Numbered from the stretch's first letter, positions 9,431-18,580 are shown. The stretch: 64,000 nt of DNA from Prevotella aurantiaca JCM 15754 (GCF_000614025.1 NZ_BAKF01000001.1:152540-216539); one strand, 5' to 3'. Translations and numbers: made by a program. The notes: generated by a model not told the origin, from the sequence alone.

Positions 9431-9999
9431 GAAAAAACTGAACGGTGTTGCGAAGGTGTTTAAACGGGTGGAGATGGGTGGGAGAAATGGGTGGAAAAAT
9501 CGAAATTTTGAGCGTGAAAGGGAAATGAGTGTGTGCAGATAAATAGAGAAAATAGTCAATGTATCAGTGGGTTAAGAGAGGAAAAACAGGGCGTAAGAAG
9601 CAAATAAAAACGCAAGAGTGGGAATACCCCAACATTAGACTTAAAACGCTTTAAAAGGCAGAAAACTCAATAAATATACACATTAAAAAAGATGAATTAG
9701 ACCCGTAAATACTTGCAACCAGTCTTGGTTGGAACTTCATTGTTGCTTGTATTCTGTGAAATTTGGACTGTTGGAAAACACGAAAGTAAGAGGTTTTGAG
9801 GGCAAAAAACTGCAAGATGAGCGTTAAGATTGAGGGTTATAAACTTAAAACACCGACAAACAGCCTGTTTGCAGAAGGGAAGCAGCATGTAAATAAGAAG
9901 CAAACAGTTAGACAAACAGGCACGGGAAGAATAAGTGCAGAAACTGGACAGTTTAATGTTTGTATATCCTTGAAAAGACAAAACAATTAGTATGAAGTC

Positions 10000-10575
10000 G
10001 TAGTTTGTTCCCATTCTGTCGCTAACAATAGTTTTTTAAGGTTCTAAAGTATATTCCTTTGTGTCGCTTTATGGCTTTATTGTTTTATATCTTACATGTT
10101 TTCAAAGTGTTACAACATTATAAATGTAAAGGTGAAAAGGCAGTTTAGTGCATCATACTACATATCTGAAGGGGTGGGGGAGGAGCAATTTAGAAACGAA
10201 AAGAGCGATTTAAGAGGGTAAAACCGCTCTGCTTTGGCGTCAAAAAAGTGAAAAATTCCCTTTATGTCGCACCAATTCTCCCTTTATGTCGTGCTATATT
10301 GCCTCACACTTACATATTTGTCGCAGGAAGATTACATATATGTCGCAGCGCATTTCCATATTTGTCGCGGCTAACTTACTAATGTGTCGTCGTATGGAAG
10401 CGGGGGAAATTGAGTGTCAGATAGTTAGCGGTTCCTATATAATCTATATATAATGATAGAGAAAATGATACTCTAAGTGAAGCGATAAAGTTCTTGTTTT
10501 AATGTAAGAGATATTTCGTTATTGCGCAATGATGATTTTAACTAAGCGTCATTGCGACCCTCCCTTTTTGTCGCA
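10000..10575 (-). repeat. GCGACAAA box cluster, right half (minus orientation)
   Basis: Nine minus-strand copies of the same box (plus strand TTCCCTTTATGTCGC, ATATTTGTCGC and similar) lie near 10001, 10054, 10256, 10276, 10312, 10336, 10357, 10380 and 10559; two end in TGTCG rather than TGTCGC. Six are packed into 140 bp at 10256-10391. They point toward the left cluster, so the whole arrangement is an inverted pair centred near 9.7 kb. The 9431-9999 interval between them holds no gene I would accept. Confidence 0.7.
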
Positions 10576-10840
10576 GATAGGGTTTTGCAGTGCGTTGGAG
10601 GCGAGGACTGTTGGCGATGGTTGTTGGGTGAATAGGGAGACTAGGGAGAATAGGGATACTAGGTGGGCGGTGAGAAGTGGGAAGAGGGGGCTTTTGGCGT
10701 TTTCAGGTGTATGAAATGATAAAATTATAAAACGGAGGAATTGACATAAATATCCATAGATTGAATGGAAAAGAAGGGGAGTTTGAGTTAATAAATATAC
10801 AAAAAAGTGAAGTGTTTTTTGTATTTTATAGTTGTTTGAG

Positions 10841-11032
10841 TGGCGGGAAAATGGGGCGAAAGTACTGCTATGTTTTGGTGTTTCCTGTGCTTTTCAGATG
10901 TTTCAGTGGCGAAAAAAAGAAGCGAAAATGTTGTTATGTTTTTATGTTTCCTGTGCTTTTCTAACGTATAAAAGGCGAAAAAATGGGGCGAAAGTTCTGT
11001 TATGTTTTGGTGTTTTCCGTGTTTATTCATCA
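10841..11032. repeat. 66-bp tandem repeat, about 3 copies
   Basis: Units begin at 10841, 10907 and 10973 (spacing exactly 66), each with the words GGCGAAAA, TATGTTTT and CCTGTGCTTTT; a weaker partial unit extends left to about 10800. The period is a multiple of three, so open frames run through it on both strands, but these are low-complexity and not convincing proteins. Confidence 0.85.
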
Positions 11033-11035
11033 AGA

Positions 11036-11105
11036 GAAGGCAGGTTCTAACCCCCGTTTTTGCAGAAAAGTCTGCTCAGACGTATGGTTTTTAGAACCTG
11101 CCTTC
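11036..11105. terminator. 15-bp inverted repeat downstream of ridA
   Basis: GAAGGCAGGTTCTAA at 11036-11050 is perfectly complementary to 11091-11105, enclosing 40 nt that can itself fold. It lies just beyond the ridA stop. T-rich sequence follows on the plus strand and not on the minus strand, so its termination direction is uncertain. Confidence 0.55.
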
Positions 11106-11142
11106 TTCGTTTTTATAGTTTCTTTCTTTGCTGTTCGTCAGC

Positions 11143-11517
11143 TTATTTTGCTGCGATGCACTCCACTTCTACGAGCGCATTCTTTGGCAAAGTCTTTACA
11201 GCGATAGCCGAACGAGCTGGGAATGGTTCGTTGAAGAACTCAGCGTACACCTCGTTCATAGCTGCGAAGTCGTTCATATCCGATAGGAATACAGTAGTTT
11301 TCATTACGTTTCCAAGACCGATGCCTGCTTCTTCGAGGATAGCTTTGGCGTTTGTGAGCGACTGACGAGTTTGTTCTTTGATGCCACCAGGTGCGAATTC
11401 GCCTGTTGCAGGGTCGATAGGGAGCTGTCCAGATGTGATAACGAGACCGTTAGCTTCGATGGCTTGGCTGTAAGGACCAATAGCTTTAGGAGCTTTGCTT
11501 GTGTTTATTACTTTCAT
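11143..11517 (-). CDS. ridA: RidA-family enamine/imine deaminase (124 aa)
   Basis: A full-length YjgF/YER057c/UK114 protein. It hydrolyses reactive 2-aminoacrylate-type enamines and imines released by PLP enzymes, protecting them in the cytoplasm. Hallmarks are the N-terminal [21 protein letters not shown], and the active-site Arg102 in PARSAIAV followed by [13 protein letters not shown]. The length is typical. ATG 11517 is preceded by a leader of about 120 nt and a minus-strand -7 box (TACATTTG) at 11645-11652, so it is probably transcribed alone. Confidence 0.95.
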   Translation of the reverse strand: MKVINTSKAPKAIGPYSQAIEANGLVITSGQLPIDPATGEFAPGGIKEQTRQSLTNAKAILEEAGIGLGNVMKTTVFLSDMNDFAAMNEVYAEFFNEPFPARSAIAVKTLPKNALVEVECIAAK

Positions 11518-11802
11518 AATTTTAGTTTGATAAAATTGTTAAACTTACTATTCTGTTACTCAAAAAGTGCGTTTTCTGGCTACGGCAAATGCTCCAGTCA
11601 AGCTGATAGCTACCCTTTTAGCTTTCCGAAAACGTTGGTATCTGCAAATGTACGAACTTTTTTTGAAAACAGGAAATGTGCCGTTCGCTTTTCGTTTTTT
11701 TGTCTTCCGTGTCTTCGGTGGTAGGTTATGGGATAGCGACAGGGTTAGTTATATTTAACAAATGTTTTTCTTTGATTGCACATATATTGCATTGTTGATC
11801 TC

Positions 11803-11810
11803 TATTTTTG
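11803..11810 (+). promoter_or_regulatory. -7 promoter box for RteC-like gene
   Basis: TATTTTTG matches TAnnTTTG about 195 nt before ATG 12005. The leader between them holds no better start. The rest of 11518-12004 shows only the ridA promoter on the other strand. Confidence 0.5.
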
Positions 11811-12004
11811 CAGTTGAGACGAGTTAGAAGCGTGAGCACAGACTTGTTTTCGATGTTGTTTATTGTGGTCGCACAGCCGTTTTAGAACGACCTTAGCCAG
11901 GTGTGTGCCACCAGAGAATTATTAACCTTAATTACTTTTTCGGGCGAGCGGAGTGTGCGCCGCGTGTGTTTGCTCCGCTTCCCACAAAATTATTATTAAA
12001 CAAA

Positions 12005-12439
12005 ATGACGCTATTAACAAAAACTCAGGTAGGCGATCGTCGTTGGACGCGCGAAGATGTAGACAGGATTAGGGCTGTGATTGTAGCCGATTTTTCCGAG
12101 TTAATGAACCGAGAACCAGACGAAGGGTTGCGCTGGACCAGTACTAAAACCGACCTAATCGAGCTTTCTCACCTTGTGTGGGAATCGGGTTTGCTGCTCG
12201 ACGAGCGCGGAATGCCGCTCAGTTTCCTTAGTATTGTGAAGAAGGTTTTCAAGGTATTGAATGTTGTTCCGCCCCAAAATCCGTCGGGAATGTTCGAGAA
12301 GACACGCGAGAGAAAGAACATTCGGGTGCGTCCCGTAGCCGAGCGCTACTTGCTGTTGCACCATCAGCAGCATATCATGCACCCTATGCGATTGGACATA
12401 AAGCGCGCCCGTCTGCATCAAATCATGCCGAGCGAATAA
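12005..12439 (+). CDS. RteC-domain-like protein (144 aa)
   Basis: Resembles the C-terminal helical domain of RteC, the regulator that switches on excision genes of CTnDOT-type conjugative transposons: LRWTSTKTDLIELSHLVWESGLL matches the 'WTGSKTDLIELIYAL' region, followed by a long helix with FEKTRERKNIRVRP. It lacks the N-terminal part of full RteC. ATG 12005 is used since the open frame upstream to 11903 is not protein-like. No integrase or other transposon gene is adjacent, so it is an orphan that may have been adopted as a chromosomal DNA-binding protein or be a relic. A repeat-derived hairpin immediately downstream can serve as terminator. Confidence 0.6.
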   Translation: MTLLTKTQVGDRRWTREDVDRIRAVIVADFSELMNREPDEGLRWTSTKTDLIELSHLVWESGLLLDERGMPLSFLSIVKKVFKVLNVVPPQNPSGMFEKTRERKNIRVRPVAERYLLLHHQQHIMHPMRLDIKRARLHQIMPSE

Positions 12440-12463
12440 GTAGGGGTGTATATCTAAAAAAGT

Positions 12464-12560
12464 AAAAGCGGTTGTTTTGCGTTGCAAAACAGCCGCTTTT
12501 GTCGTGCAATATAGGCTCTTTTACAACGCAAAACAGGCTCTTTTGCAAAGCCATTGCTTA
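12464..12560. repeat. MITE-like palindromic repeat, copy 1 (partial), acting as terminator
   Basis: Starts with a 17-bp stem (12464-12480 with 12484-12500, one G-U pair, 3-nt loop), then the shared core GCAATATAGGCTCTTTT and AAAACAGGCTCTTTTGC. It belongs to the family repeated at 18.7, 29.5, 45.5, 53.8, 56.6, 59.4, 62.2 and 63.6 kb. Here it immediately follows the RteC-like gene and could terminate it. Confidence 0.85.
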
Positions 12561-12675
12561 GGTGTTGATAATCAAAGAGTTGTGTAGGGTGTGCGAAGAT
12601 GATATTTGTTGCCATTTTTACAGCATATTATAGGCTTGGAAATGGCAGCAGAATGTGTTTTATGTTAGGTATTTC

Positions 12676-12780
12676 GTGATGATGAACGACGTTTAAATGT
12701 GTTTTGTTGTGCGTGTTAAGTGATGATGAACTACGTTTGAACGTATTTTGTGGTGCGTATTGAACGACGATGAATCGGGT
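12676..12780. repeat. 44-bp tandem repeat, about 2.4 copies
   Basis: GTGATGATGAAC starts at 12676 and again at 12720, with a diverged third start at 12764 (spacing 44 each). The remainder of 12561-12817 shows no gene. Confidence 0.7.
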
Positions 12781-12812
12781 TTATCTGCGTTGCAGAACCG
12801 ATGAGACAAAAA

Positions 12813-12837
12813 AGTGAGAACGCCAAAAGTAGCGTTC
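12813..12837 (-). terminator. Terminator of beta-helix secreted protein gene
   Basis: GAACGC at 12818-12823 pairs with GCGTTC at 12832-12837 and the minus strand continues into a T6 run. It lies about 60 nt past the stop codon. Confidence 0.65.
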
Positions 12838-12894
12838 CCACATTATATAATAAGTAGACAGGAATGCGCTGTTAGGCACACCTGCAAATTCGTT

Positions 12895-13716
12895 TTACTT
12901 CTTTACAACCTTCTTTCCGTTTACGATGTAAATGCCTTTCGGAAGGTCTTTCAGCTCGCCCGACATGCGTGTACCGCTGAGCGTGTAAGTGGCTTTTGCA
13001 GTTGTGGTAGCGTCAGAAGAGGTAGAGTTGATGCCCGTAGAGCTGGTAATAACCACTGGACTCGTTACCATTTTACCATCAAGAGCCACGTAATGTTTTG
13101 CAGCATCGAACGTTGCGCCCGAAGGTTGGGTGATATTGCAACCCTCCAACGTAAGCGATGCGATATCAACGATAGACCCTCTTTCAGTTCCTTCGGCTGT
13201 TACGTTAGCGTTTTTGATGGTAATATGTTCGCAGTTGCCGTTAAATCCAGCAATGCCATATATGATACTCTTAGCCGTTACGGTGCAGTTTTCAATGGTA
13301 AGGTCAGCTTCGTTGGCATAAATACAGCACATATTTTCGCTCTCAGTATTCAGTATTCCTCCGCCTGTAATGGTCAGTGGCTTTCTAAAAGCGATGGCAG
13401 CGAACTCTGCTGTAACGAAGTTCGATTCGAGAACCCTAATCTTCAATCCGTCGATTTCCGAATAGATGGCCTCGTTCGTAGCCCCTTTAATTGTAACATT
13501 CTTCATTGTTAGGGTTTTGGAATCAGGGTTGTAGCTTAACGTTCCGCTTACCCCTTCAATAGTAGAGAGGTCTTGGCAGTTTAAAGAAGTAACCTTTGTA
13601 CCCGCAATTTTCAGTGCGTACTCGGTTTGTGCCAGAGTGTTTTGTGGCATGGCAAACATTGCAACGAACATCGCAGCTGTGGCTACATACATGCTTTTAA
13701 GTATTTTTTTAACCAT
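12895..13716 (-). CDS. Secreted beta-helix-like protein with T9SS-type C-terminus (273 aa)
   Basis: A signal peptide (residues 1-29, ending TLAQ) leads into a domain starting YALKIAGTKVTS, then GVSGTLSYNPDSKTLTMKNVTIKG, the opening seen in Bacteroidetes/Firmicutes surface proteins with a right-handed beta-helix. Middle residues repeat short strands (TITGGGIL, LTIENCTVT, ITIKNANVT). The C-terminus KGIYIVNGKKVVKK is a Prevotella type IX sorting-like end. It is a clear paralogue of the protein at 50605-51486. Both carry the same leader element about 34 nt before the start. Ligand unknown. Confidence 0.75.
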   Translation of the reverse strand: MVKKILKSMYVATAAMFVAMFAMPQNTLAQTEYALKIAGTKVTSLNCQDLSTIEGVSGTLSYNPDSKTLTMKNVTIKGATNEAIYSEIDGLKIRVLESNFVTAEFAAIAFRKPLTITGGGILNTESENMCCIYANEADLTIENCTVTAKSIIYGIAGFNGNCEHITIKNANVTAEGTERGSIVDIASLTLEGCNITQPSGATFDAAKHYVALDGKMVTSPVVITSSTGINSTSSDATTTAKATYTLSGTRMSGELKDLPKGIYIVNGKKVVKK

Positions 13717-13731
13717 TGTTTAAGTTGCTTT

Positions 13732-13782
13732 CCTATTGAAACTCCTTACGAGAGCAACGCCGTATCGAAAGCGTGGGCGTTT
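13732..13782 (-). promoter_or_regulatory. Conserved 5' leader element, copy A
   Basis: The plus strand reads AGAGCAACGCCGT...GCGTGGGCGTTT. On the transcript (minus strand) AACGCC pairs with GGCGTT to form a hairpin. A near-identical element sits at the same distance before the paralogous gene at 51 kb (51500-51550). A minus -7 box (TATTTTTG) at 13837-13844 places both inside ~114-nt 5' leaders, so a cis-acting RNA or protein site is plausible. Confidence 0.6.
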
Positions 13783-13927
13783 GATAAGTTAATCAATCTA
13801 TGCTTATATGTTGTTATTTGCCGCTATGAATATATGCAAAAATAGTTTATTTGTTTTGTATTATCAAATATTTTATCATGTTTTTCAATAATTATGTCGA
13901 TGAAAGGAGAAAATAGGAGCGTTGTTG

Positions 13928-13968
13928 TTCCGACTTCGAACAGCGAAAATTGAAGTTCGAAGTCGGAA
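13928..13968. repeat. Perfect 14-bp inverted repeat
   Basis: TTCCGACTTCGAAC at 13928-13941 pairs fully with 13955-13968 across a 13-nt loop. No T-run follows, so it is not an obvious terminator. Confidence 0.7.
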
Positions 13969-14017
13969 TGATGGAAGGCAGATAAAGTAAGAAATGCAGT
14001 GGGCAGGAGGTATGCTT

Positions 14018-14198
14018 GTAGCGTTTCTAAACTTGGCAGAAAGTGTAAAGGCATTCGTAATGTAGCGTTTCTCAACTTGGAAGAAAGTGTAAAGGCGTTA
14101 GTAATGTAGCGTTTCTAAACTTGGCAGAAAGTGTAAAGGCATTCGTAAGGCAGTGTTTCTAAACTTGAAAGAAAGTGTAAAGGCATTAGTAAGGCAGT
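14018..14198. repeat. 44-bp tandem repeat, about 4 copies
   Basis: Units start at 14018, 14062, 14106 and 14150 (spacing exactly 44), each with GTTTCTAAACTTG and GAAAGTGTAAAGGC. Copies differ by only a few bases, so the array is fairly young. Confidence 0.9.
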
Positions 14199-14234
14199 GG
14201 GAAACATTTGAAACCGTTATGAAAGCATACCCAT

Positions 14235-14262
14235 AAAAAAGGAGCGCAACCTAAGTTGCGCC
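14235..14262 (-). terminator. Orphan intrinsic terminator
   Basis: GCGCAAC at 14244-14250 pairs with GTTGCGC at 14255-14261 across CTAA; the minus strand then runs into TCC and T6. No gene is visible upstream of it on the minus strand, so it may end a noncoding transcript from the 22-bp repeat zone. Confidence 0.6.
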
Positions 14263-14568
14263 CCCACGGTGTTTTTTCAGTGTTAATTAATTTTAGTAAT
14301 GAAAAACGCGGTGTGATAGAGTTCACCGCCATGCCTTGCTTTATTTGCTTAGCATTATGTTATAGTTTATTGTTTGTTTCTGTCTATTGAACGAGCCATC
14401 TTGCCCAGCATCATCACACTACACAGTGTATCTATGCTTTGCTTTCCGTCGATGGTGGTCCACTACAATGCAAGAGAGTGCTTTGCTTTTTGGGGGGAAT
14501 AGCGCACCTAACGCGGTGCACAGAGTTGTCTCAGAGATATTGTTGCAGTGGGCTGCTGCCGTTTTTAG

Positions 14569-15170
14569 TTTGCCATGCAGTCTTTAAAATCCTGCCATGC
14601 TGCGGTTTCATTCCTTCAATGCTATGGTTGAAAGTCTGCTATGCAACCATTTCATTTCTGTCATACAACGCTTTGAATTTCTCAATGTTGCTGTAAAACT
14701 TCTGCAATGCGGTCTTTATTAGTCTGCTATGCAATAGTTTCATTGCTGCAACACAACCTTTCTAATTCAGCAGTGCAACCATTTCATTGCTGCAACGCGG
14801 TCAGTCATTGTCTGTAACTCCAGCTGTATCCAACTATAACGTTGGCTTTTACAGCCTGCAGCACAGGTTTTTACGGCCTACGTTTTTTTAGTTTTCAGCC
14901 TGTGTTTTTGGCACACTGGCCTTTCAGTTTTTCGCTTTGTTGTCTGCAACATTTGCTAATCGACCTACAATTTTTGGCTCAGTGGTCTTGCAACATAAGC
15001 TTTTTCAGACTCCATTTATTCACTTCTCAGCTTGCCATTTTGTCTGATTTGGCCCTTTCAAATTTTCCTTTTGTTGTCTGCAACATAGGCAAATCTGCCT
15101 ACGAATATCTACTCTGAGGCTTCAATGTTAAGCTTTATAGTCTGCAACGGCACTTATGTGTCAGCAACGC
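14569..15170. repeat. Degenerate 22-bp periodic array
   Basis: From 14569 the sequence can be cut into consecutive 22-bp units (starts at 14569, 14591, 14613, 14635, 14657, 14679, 14701, 14723, 14745, 14767, 14789) that share a loose pattern of TCTGCNATGCAA followed by TTTCATT. From about 14850 to 15170 a second run of 22-bp units built on CAGCCTGCAAC-like and TTTTT blocks continues with small phase slips. There is no coding pattern. The wider gene-free interval 14263-15634 holds nothing else I can name. Confidence 0.6.
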
Positions 15171-15634
15171 AGAGGTCTTATTATATAATGTAAGACGTTG
15201 TTGCGGTGGCGCATTGAAAGCGTCTCCCCGTTGCAGCCCAGCTATAATGCCCTGCTCCTAAATGTATTCGAGTTTTTGTTAATAGCGTCCTCTCCATCTC
15301 AGACTCCCGTCAGAGATAAACCTTATAGGAGGTTTGGGCTTTTTCTTTAATTACAATAGATTTAACAAATATATTTTAGCTGCCTCTTACTTGTACTGCA
15401 AAGATAGATGTTTTATTTGATAATGTCAAATATTTTTGCCGTTTTTTTTAAGTTTTTTTGCTGTGTGCCTTAACAGAACAACACTCTTTTACCTTATAAA
15501 AAGACCACCGAAATGTTGCAAGAAATACACTTTTTTACAGCAATTTGCCGATAAACGATAACAATTTGCCGATAAATAGAAAGCGATGTTGTAATTTTTC
15601 TTATGTATTTATACGTTTATCAGAAAATAATAGC

Positions 15635-15642
15635 TATTTTTG
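15635..15642 (+). promoter_or_regulatory. -7 promoter box for adhesin gene
   Basis: TATTTTTG, followed by GC, lies 39 nt before ATG 15681. It rules out the longer open frame beginning at 15603 as the real start. Confidence 0.65.
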
Positions 15643-15680
15643 CAGCCGAGAAATCTATTATTTTTAAGTTTTACCTAATT

Positions 15681-18548
15681 ATGAAGAAGAAAACTTTATT
15701 AGCATTATTGCTGTGCCCTTTGACTTTACAGGCACAAAATGTAAAGCTGCCTTGGAGCCAAAGCTTCATGGACGAGCAATCGATGGAGCGCTTTACAGTG
15801 CTTGACGCCAACGTAGACGACCAGGCATTTAAGTTTAACGCAGCAACCATGGCTGCCTCTTGTGTACGTACGCAAGACGCTGACGACTGGTTGGTAAGTC
15901 CTGTTATCGCATTAAAAGCAGGCAAAACCTACGAAATTACCTATACCATTAGTGGCGAATCGTCAAACGCTACCGAAAGCTACGAGGTGAAAATAGGTAA
16001 GGACAAGACTGTTGCAGCCATGACAAAGACCATCGCTGCCAAAACAACAGCACCTGCCGACTTTATCGAAAAGCAAGCCGTTGCGGTAACATTCAGTGTA
16101 GATGCCGACGGCGAATACTATATTGGCTGGCATTTCAACACCGAGATGCAGCTCGACCCAGGTTCGTTTAACATCTATAATATAGAACTAAAAGAGAAGT
16201 TAGGAGCCGCTGTGCCAGCCGCAGTAGGCAACGCTAAGGTAACACCAGCGCCTAACGGAGGCAACTCAGCAGACATTATGTTCAACGCACCAGCTACCAA
16301 TCAGGCAGGCGCAGCATTGTCGGCACTCACCAAGATAGAAGTATATCGTGGCGAAGAACTAATAAAGACATTCAACAATCCTACACCAGGTGCAGCGTTG
16401 AACTTTACCGATACCAACGTGCCCAACGGCAAAACAACATATAAGATTACCCCATTCAGTGCCGATGGCGAAGGTTCTTCAGTTGAATTAGAAGCCTTTG
16501 TAGGTTTCGACATTCCTGCTGCAGTGGGCAAAATCAGCTTCACTTACAACAACGGAAAGGCAAACGTGAAGTGGGATAAGGTAACAACAGGTGCCAACGG
16601 AGCCTACGTAAACCCAGACAACATTACCTATACACTCCGTCGCGGTAAGGTTACTGAAATTGCAAAGGGCCTCAAAGCCACCACATACGAAGATACACCA
16701 CCAGCTCAAGACGAGCAAGAAGCATTGGCTTATGTGGTATCTCCAGTCAACGAAGCAGGCGAAGGCGCACGCACCTATTCTAATATTGTAGTAATAGGTA
16801 AGCCTTACGCTCTTCCACTCAAGGAATCGTTTGCGAACGGAAAGCTCTCTTACTTCTGGTTGGTAGACTACGACAAGCGCAGCCGTTGGTCTCCATTCCA
16901 CGACGAATCAAGCTATTCTCAAGACGGCGACCGTGGTTTTGCTGGCTTCACACCTATGATGGAAGGCGAGTGGTCGTTGCTTGAAACAGGTTTGATCGAC
17001 CTCGGTAACGCTAAAGACCCAATGCTTACATTCTATATTAAGACCCACCAGAACTCGGAAGACATATTCAAAATCTGGGTTTCTAAGGAATATGGAACAC
17101 CTGAAACACTGCTTACTGTAAACTTAGAAGAGGTAAATATCCGCGAATGGATAAAGGTAGAGCTTCCTTTAAAGAAGTTTGTTGGCTCTAAATTCATACA
17201 GGTTGGCTTCGACTACAAGGGCATAGCACACAACAGTAACATCTATGTAGATAACATCAACATCTTCGACCGTAAGGCAAACGACCTTGCAATCAAGATG
17301 AAAGAGGCTCCTGGCCGCTTGCGAGTAGACAATCCTGCAAAGGTTGTTGTTAACGTAACCAACAACGGTGCAAGCGATGCTAACAACTATAAAGTTGTGG
17401 TTTACAACGACAATAAGGTTATCACAAGCGTTAATGGTGTTGCTGTACCAGCTGGAAAGACAGTAGAAAACACCATCACCTTCACACCAGAGCGCAACAT
17501 TGGCGACCAAGTGAAGCTCTATGCGAAGCTCGAAGTAGCTGCAGATGAGGACGCAACCAACAACACAACCGAAACCATTACCTTACCAGTGAACTATCCT
17601 GTTTATCCAACAGCGAAAAACTTGCAAGCTACTGCAGGTGCTAAGAACACCCTAACATGGACCGTTCCAGATGCACCACGCTCTACAAACGAAGTTGTAA
17701 CAGAAAGTTTTGAAGACTATGCAGACTTCGCTAACAAGAACATTGGCGAATGGTTGCTCTACGATGTAGACAATCACACCACCTATGGCTTTAACGAAAG
17801 CACCTTCCCAGGCATGGGAGAACGTCAGGCTTGGACCGTTTTCAACTACTCAACAACTACTCCTGCCAGCGGCAATGGCTGGAAGGGACACACTGGCGAT
17901 AAGGTTCTTATCTCGTTCGGAGCACCTTATGCCATCACCGAAAACTGGCTTGTATCGCCTGAACTCCCTGCTACTGCACAGTCAATCAGCCTTTGGGAGA
18001 AGGCATTCAACGGAGCAGGCAACGAAACTTACGATGTTCGCTACTCTACAACAGGCTTCAACCGCGAAGATTTCCAAATCCTTAAGGCGAAGCACGTAGT
18101 ACCAACATCGTGGACAAAGGCTGAATACACCTTGCCAGAAGGCACCAAGTATTTCGCTATCGTAGCATCAAGCACCGACGGCTACGCAACACTTGTCGAC
18201 GACATCAGCTTCCTTCCTGCATCAAAGGCAGCTCAACAGCTTACACTCATCGGCTATAACATCTATCGCGATGGCGTGAAAGTGAATGCAGCACCAGTAG
18301 CGGGCACTTCGTTTACCGACGAAATGGGCGGCGCACACATCTACAACGTAACAGCCGTTTACGATAAGGGAGAAGCTCGTTTCTCTAATTCTGCAGAAGT
18401 AACAGCTGCTGCTGGCATCGTTGAAGTAGACGCAACAGCCGATACTAACGACGAGAACGCACCACGTTACGATGTATCTGGTCGTCGTGTTTCTAAGGAT
18501 TACAAAGGTATTTATATCAGTAAGGGTAAGAAACACATCGCTAAATAA
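15681..18548 (+). CDS. Large secreted adhesin with cleaved-adhesin and FN3 domains (955 aa)
   Basis: A signal peptide MKKKTLLALLLCPLTLQAQ begins the protein. It then has an N-terminal jelly-roll of the cleaved-adhesin (choice-of-anchor J) type (WSQSFMDEQSMERFTVLDAN, DDWLVSPVIAL), fibronectin-III-like repeats (~residues 180-370), a second jelly-roll (~375-540), a CARDB-like segment (PAKVVVNVTNNG, ~550-645), a third jelly-roll (ESFEDYADF, ENWLVSPELP) and a type IX sorting-like end (GRRVSKDYKGIYISKGKK). The same domains occur in gingipain adhesins and in the genes at 31137 and 35404. It is probably surface-exposed and binds host or bacterial ligands. ATG 15681 fits the promoter and signal peptide. 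Monocistronic, with its own terminator. Confidence 0.85.
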   Translation: MKKKTLLALLLCPLTLQAQNVKLPWSQSFMDEQSMERFTVLDANVDDQAFKFNAATMAASCVRTQDADDWLVSPVIALKAGKTYEITYTISGESSNATESYEVKIGKDKTVAAMTKTIAAKTTAPADFIEKQAVAVTFSVDADGEYYIGWHFNTEMQLDPGSFNIYNIELKEKLGAAVPAAVGNAKVTPAPNGGNSADIMFNAPATNQAGAALSALTKIEVYRGEELIKTFNNPTPGAALNFTDTNVPNGKTTYKITPFSADGEGSSVELEAFVGFDIPAAVGKISFTYNNGKANVKWDKVTTGANGAYVNPDNITYTLRRGKVTEIAKGLKATTYEDTPPAQDEQEALAYVVSPVNEAGEGARTYSNIVVIGKPYALPLKESFANGKLSYFWLVDYDKRSRWSPFHDESSYSQDGDRGFAGFTPMMEGEWSLLETGLIDLGNAKDPMLTFYIKTHQNSEDIFKIWVSKEYGTPETLLTVNLEEVNIREWIKVELPLKKFVGSKFIQVGFDYKGIAHNSNIYVDNINIFDRKANDLAIKMKEAPGRLRVDNPAKVVVNVTNNGASDANNYKVVVYNDNKVITSVNGVAVPAGKTVENTITFTPERNIGDQVKLYAKLEVAADEDATNNTTETITLPVNYPVYPTAKNLQATAGAKNTLTWTVPDAPRSTNEVVTESFEDYADFANKNIGEWLLYDVDNHTTYGFNESTFPGMGERQAWTVFNYSTTTPASGNGWKGHTGDKVLISFGAPYAITENWLVSPELPATAQSISLWEKAFNGAGNETYDVRYSTTGFNREDFQILKAKHVVPTSWTKAEYTLPEGTKYFAIVASSTDGYATLVDDISFLPASKAAQQLTLIGYNIYRDGVKVNAAPVAGTSFTDEMGGAHIYNVTAVYDKGEARFSNSAEVTAAAGIVEVDATADTNDENAPRYDVSGRRVSKDYKGIYISKGKKHIAK

Positions 18549-18580
18549 CGAAAAATTCCAGTTTTTTTATAGAACTCACG

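Noticed and set aside
9697..10014. Open frames of 105 and 64 codons between the box clusters
   Set aside because: Opposite-strand overlapping frames with no recognisable start signals or protein features.
10788..11033. Minus-strand open frame with 22-residue repeats
   Set aside because: The repeats come from the 66-bp DNA array; both strands and two frames are open for the same reason.
11903..12004. N-terminal extension of the RteC-like protein
   Set aside because: The 34 extra residues are Cys/Phe-rich and unlike the rest; ATG 12005 gives a normal start.
14018..14198. Possible CRISPR array
   Set aside because: The 44-bp units are continuous with no unique spacers and no cas genes are near. 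The 22- and 66-bp arrays fail for the same reason.
15603..15680. N-terminal extension of the adhesin
   Set aside because: It overlaps the -7 promoter box and would hide the signal peptide.
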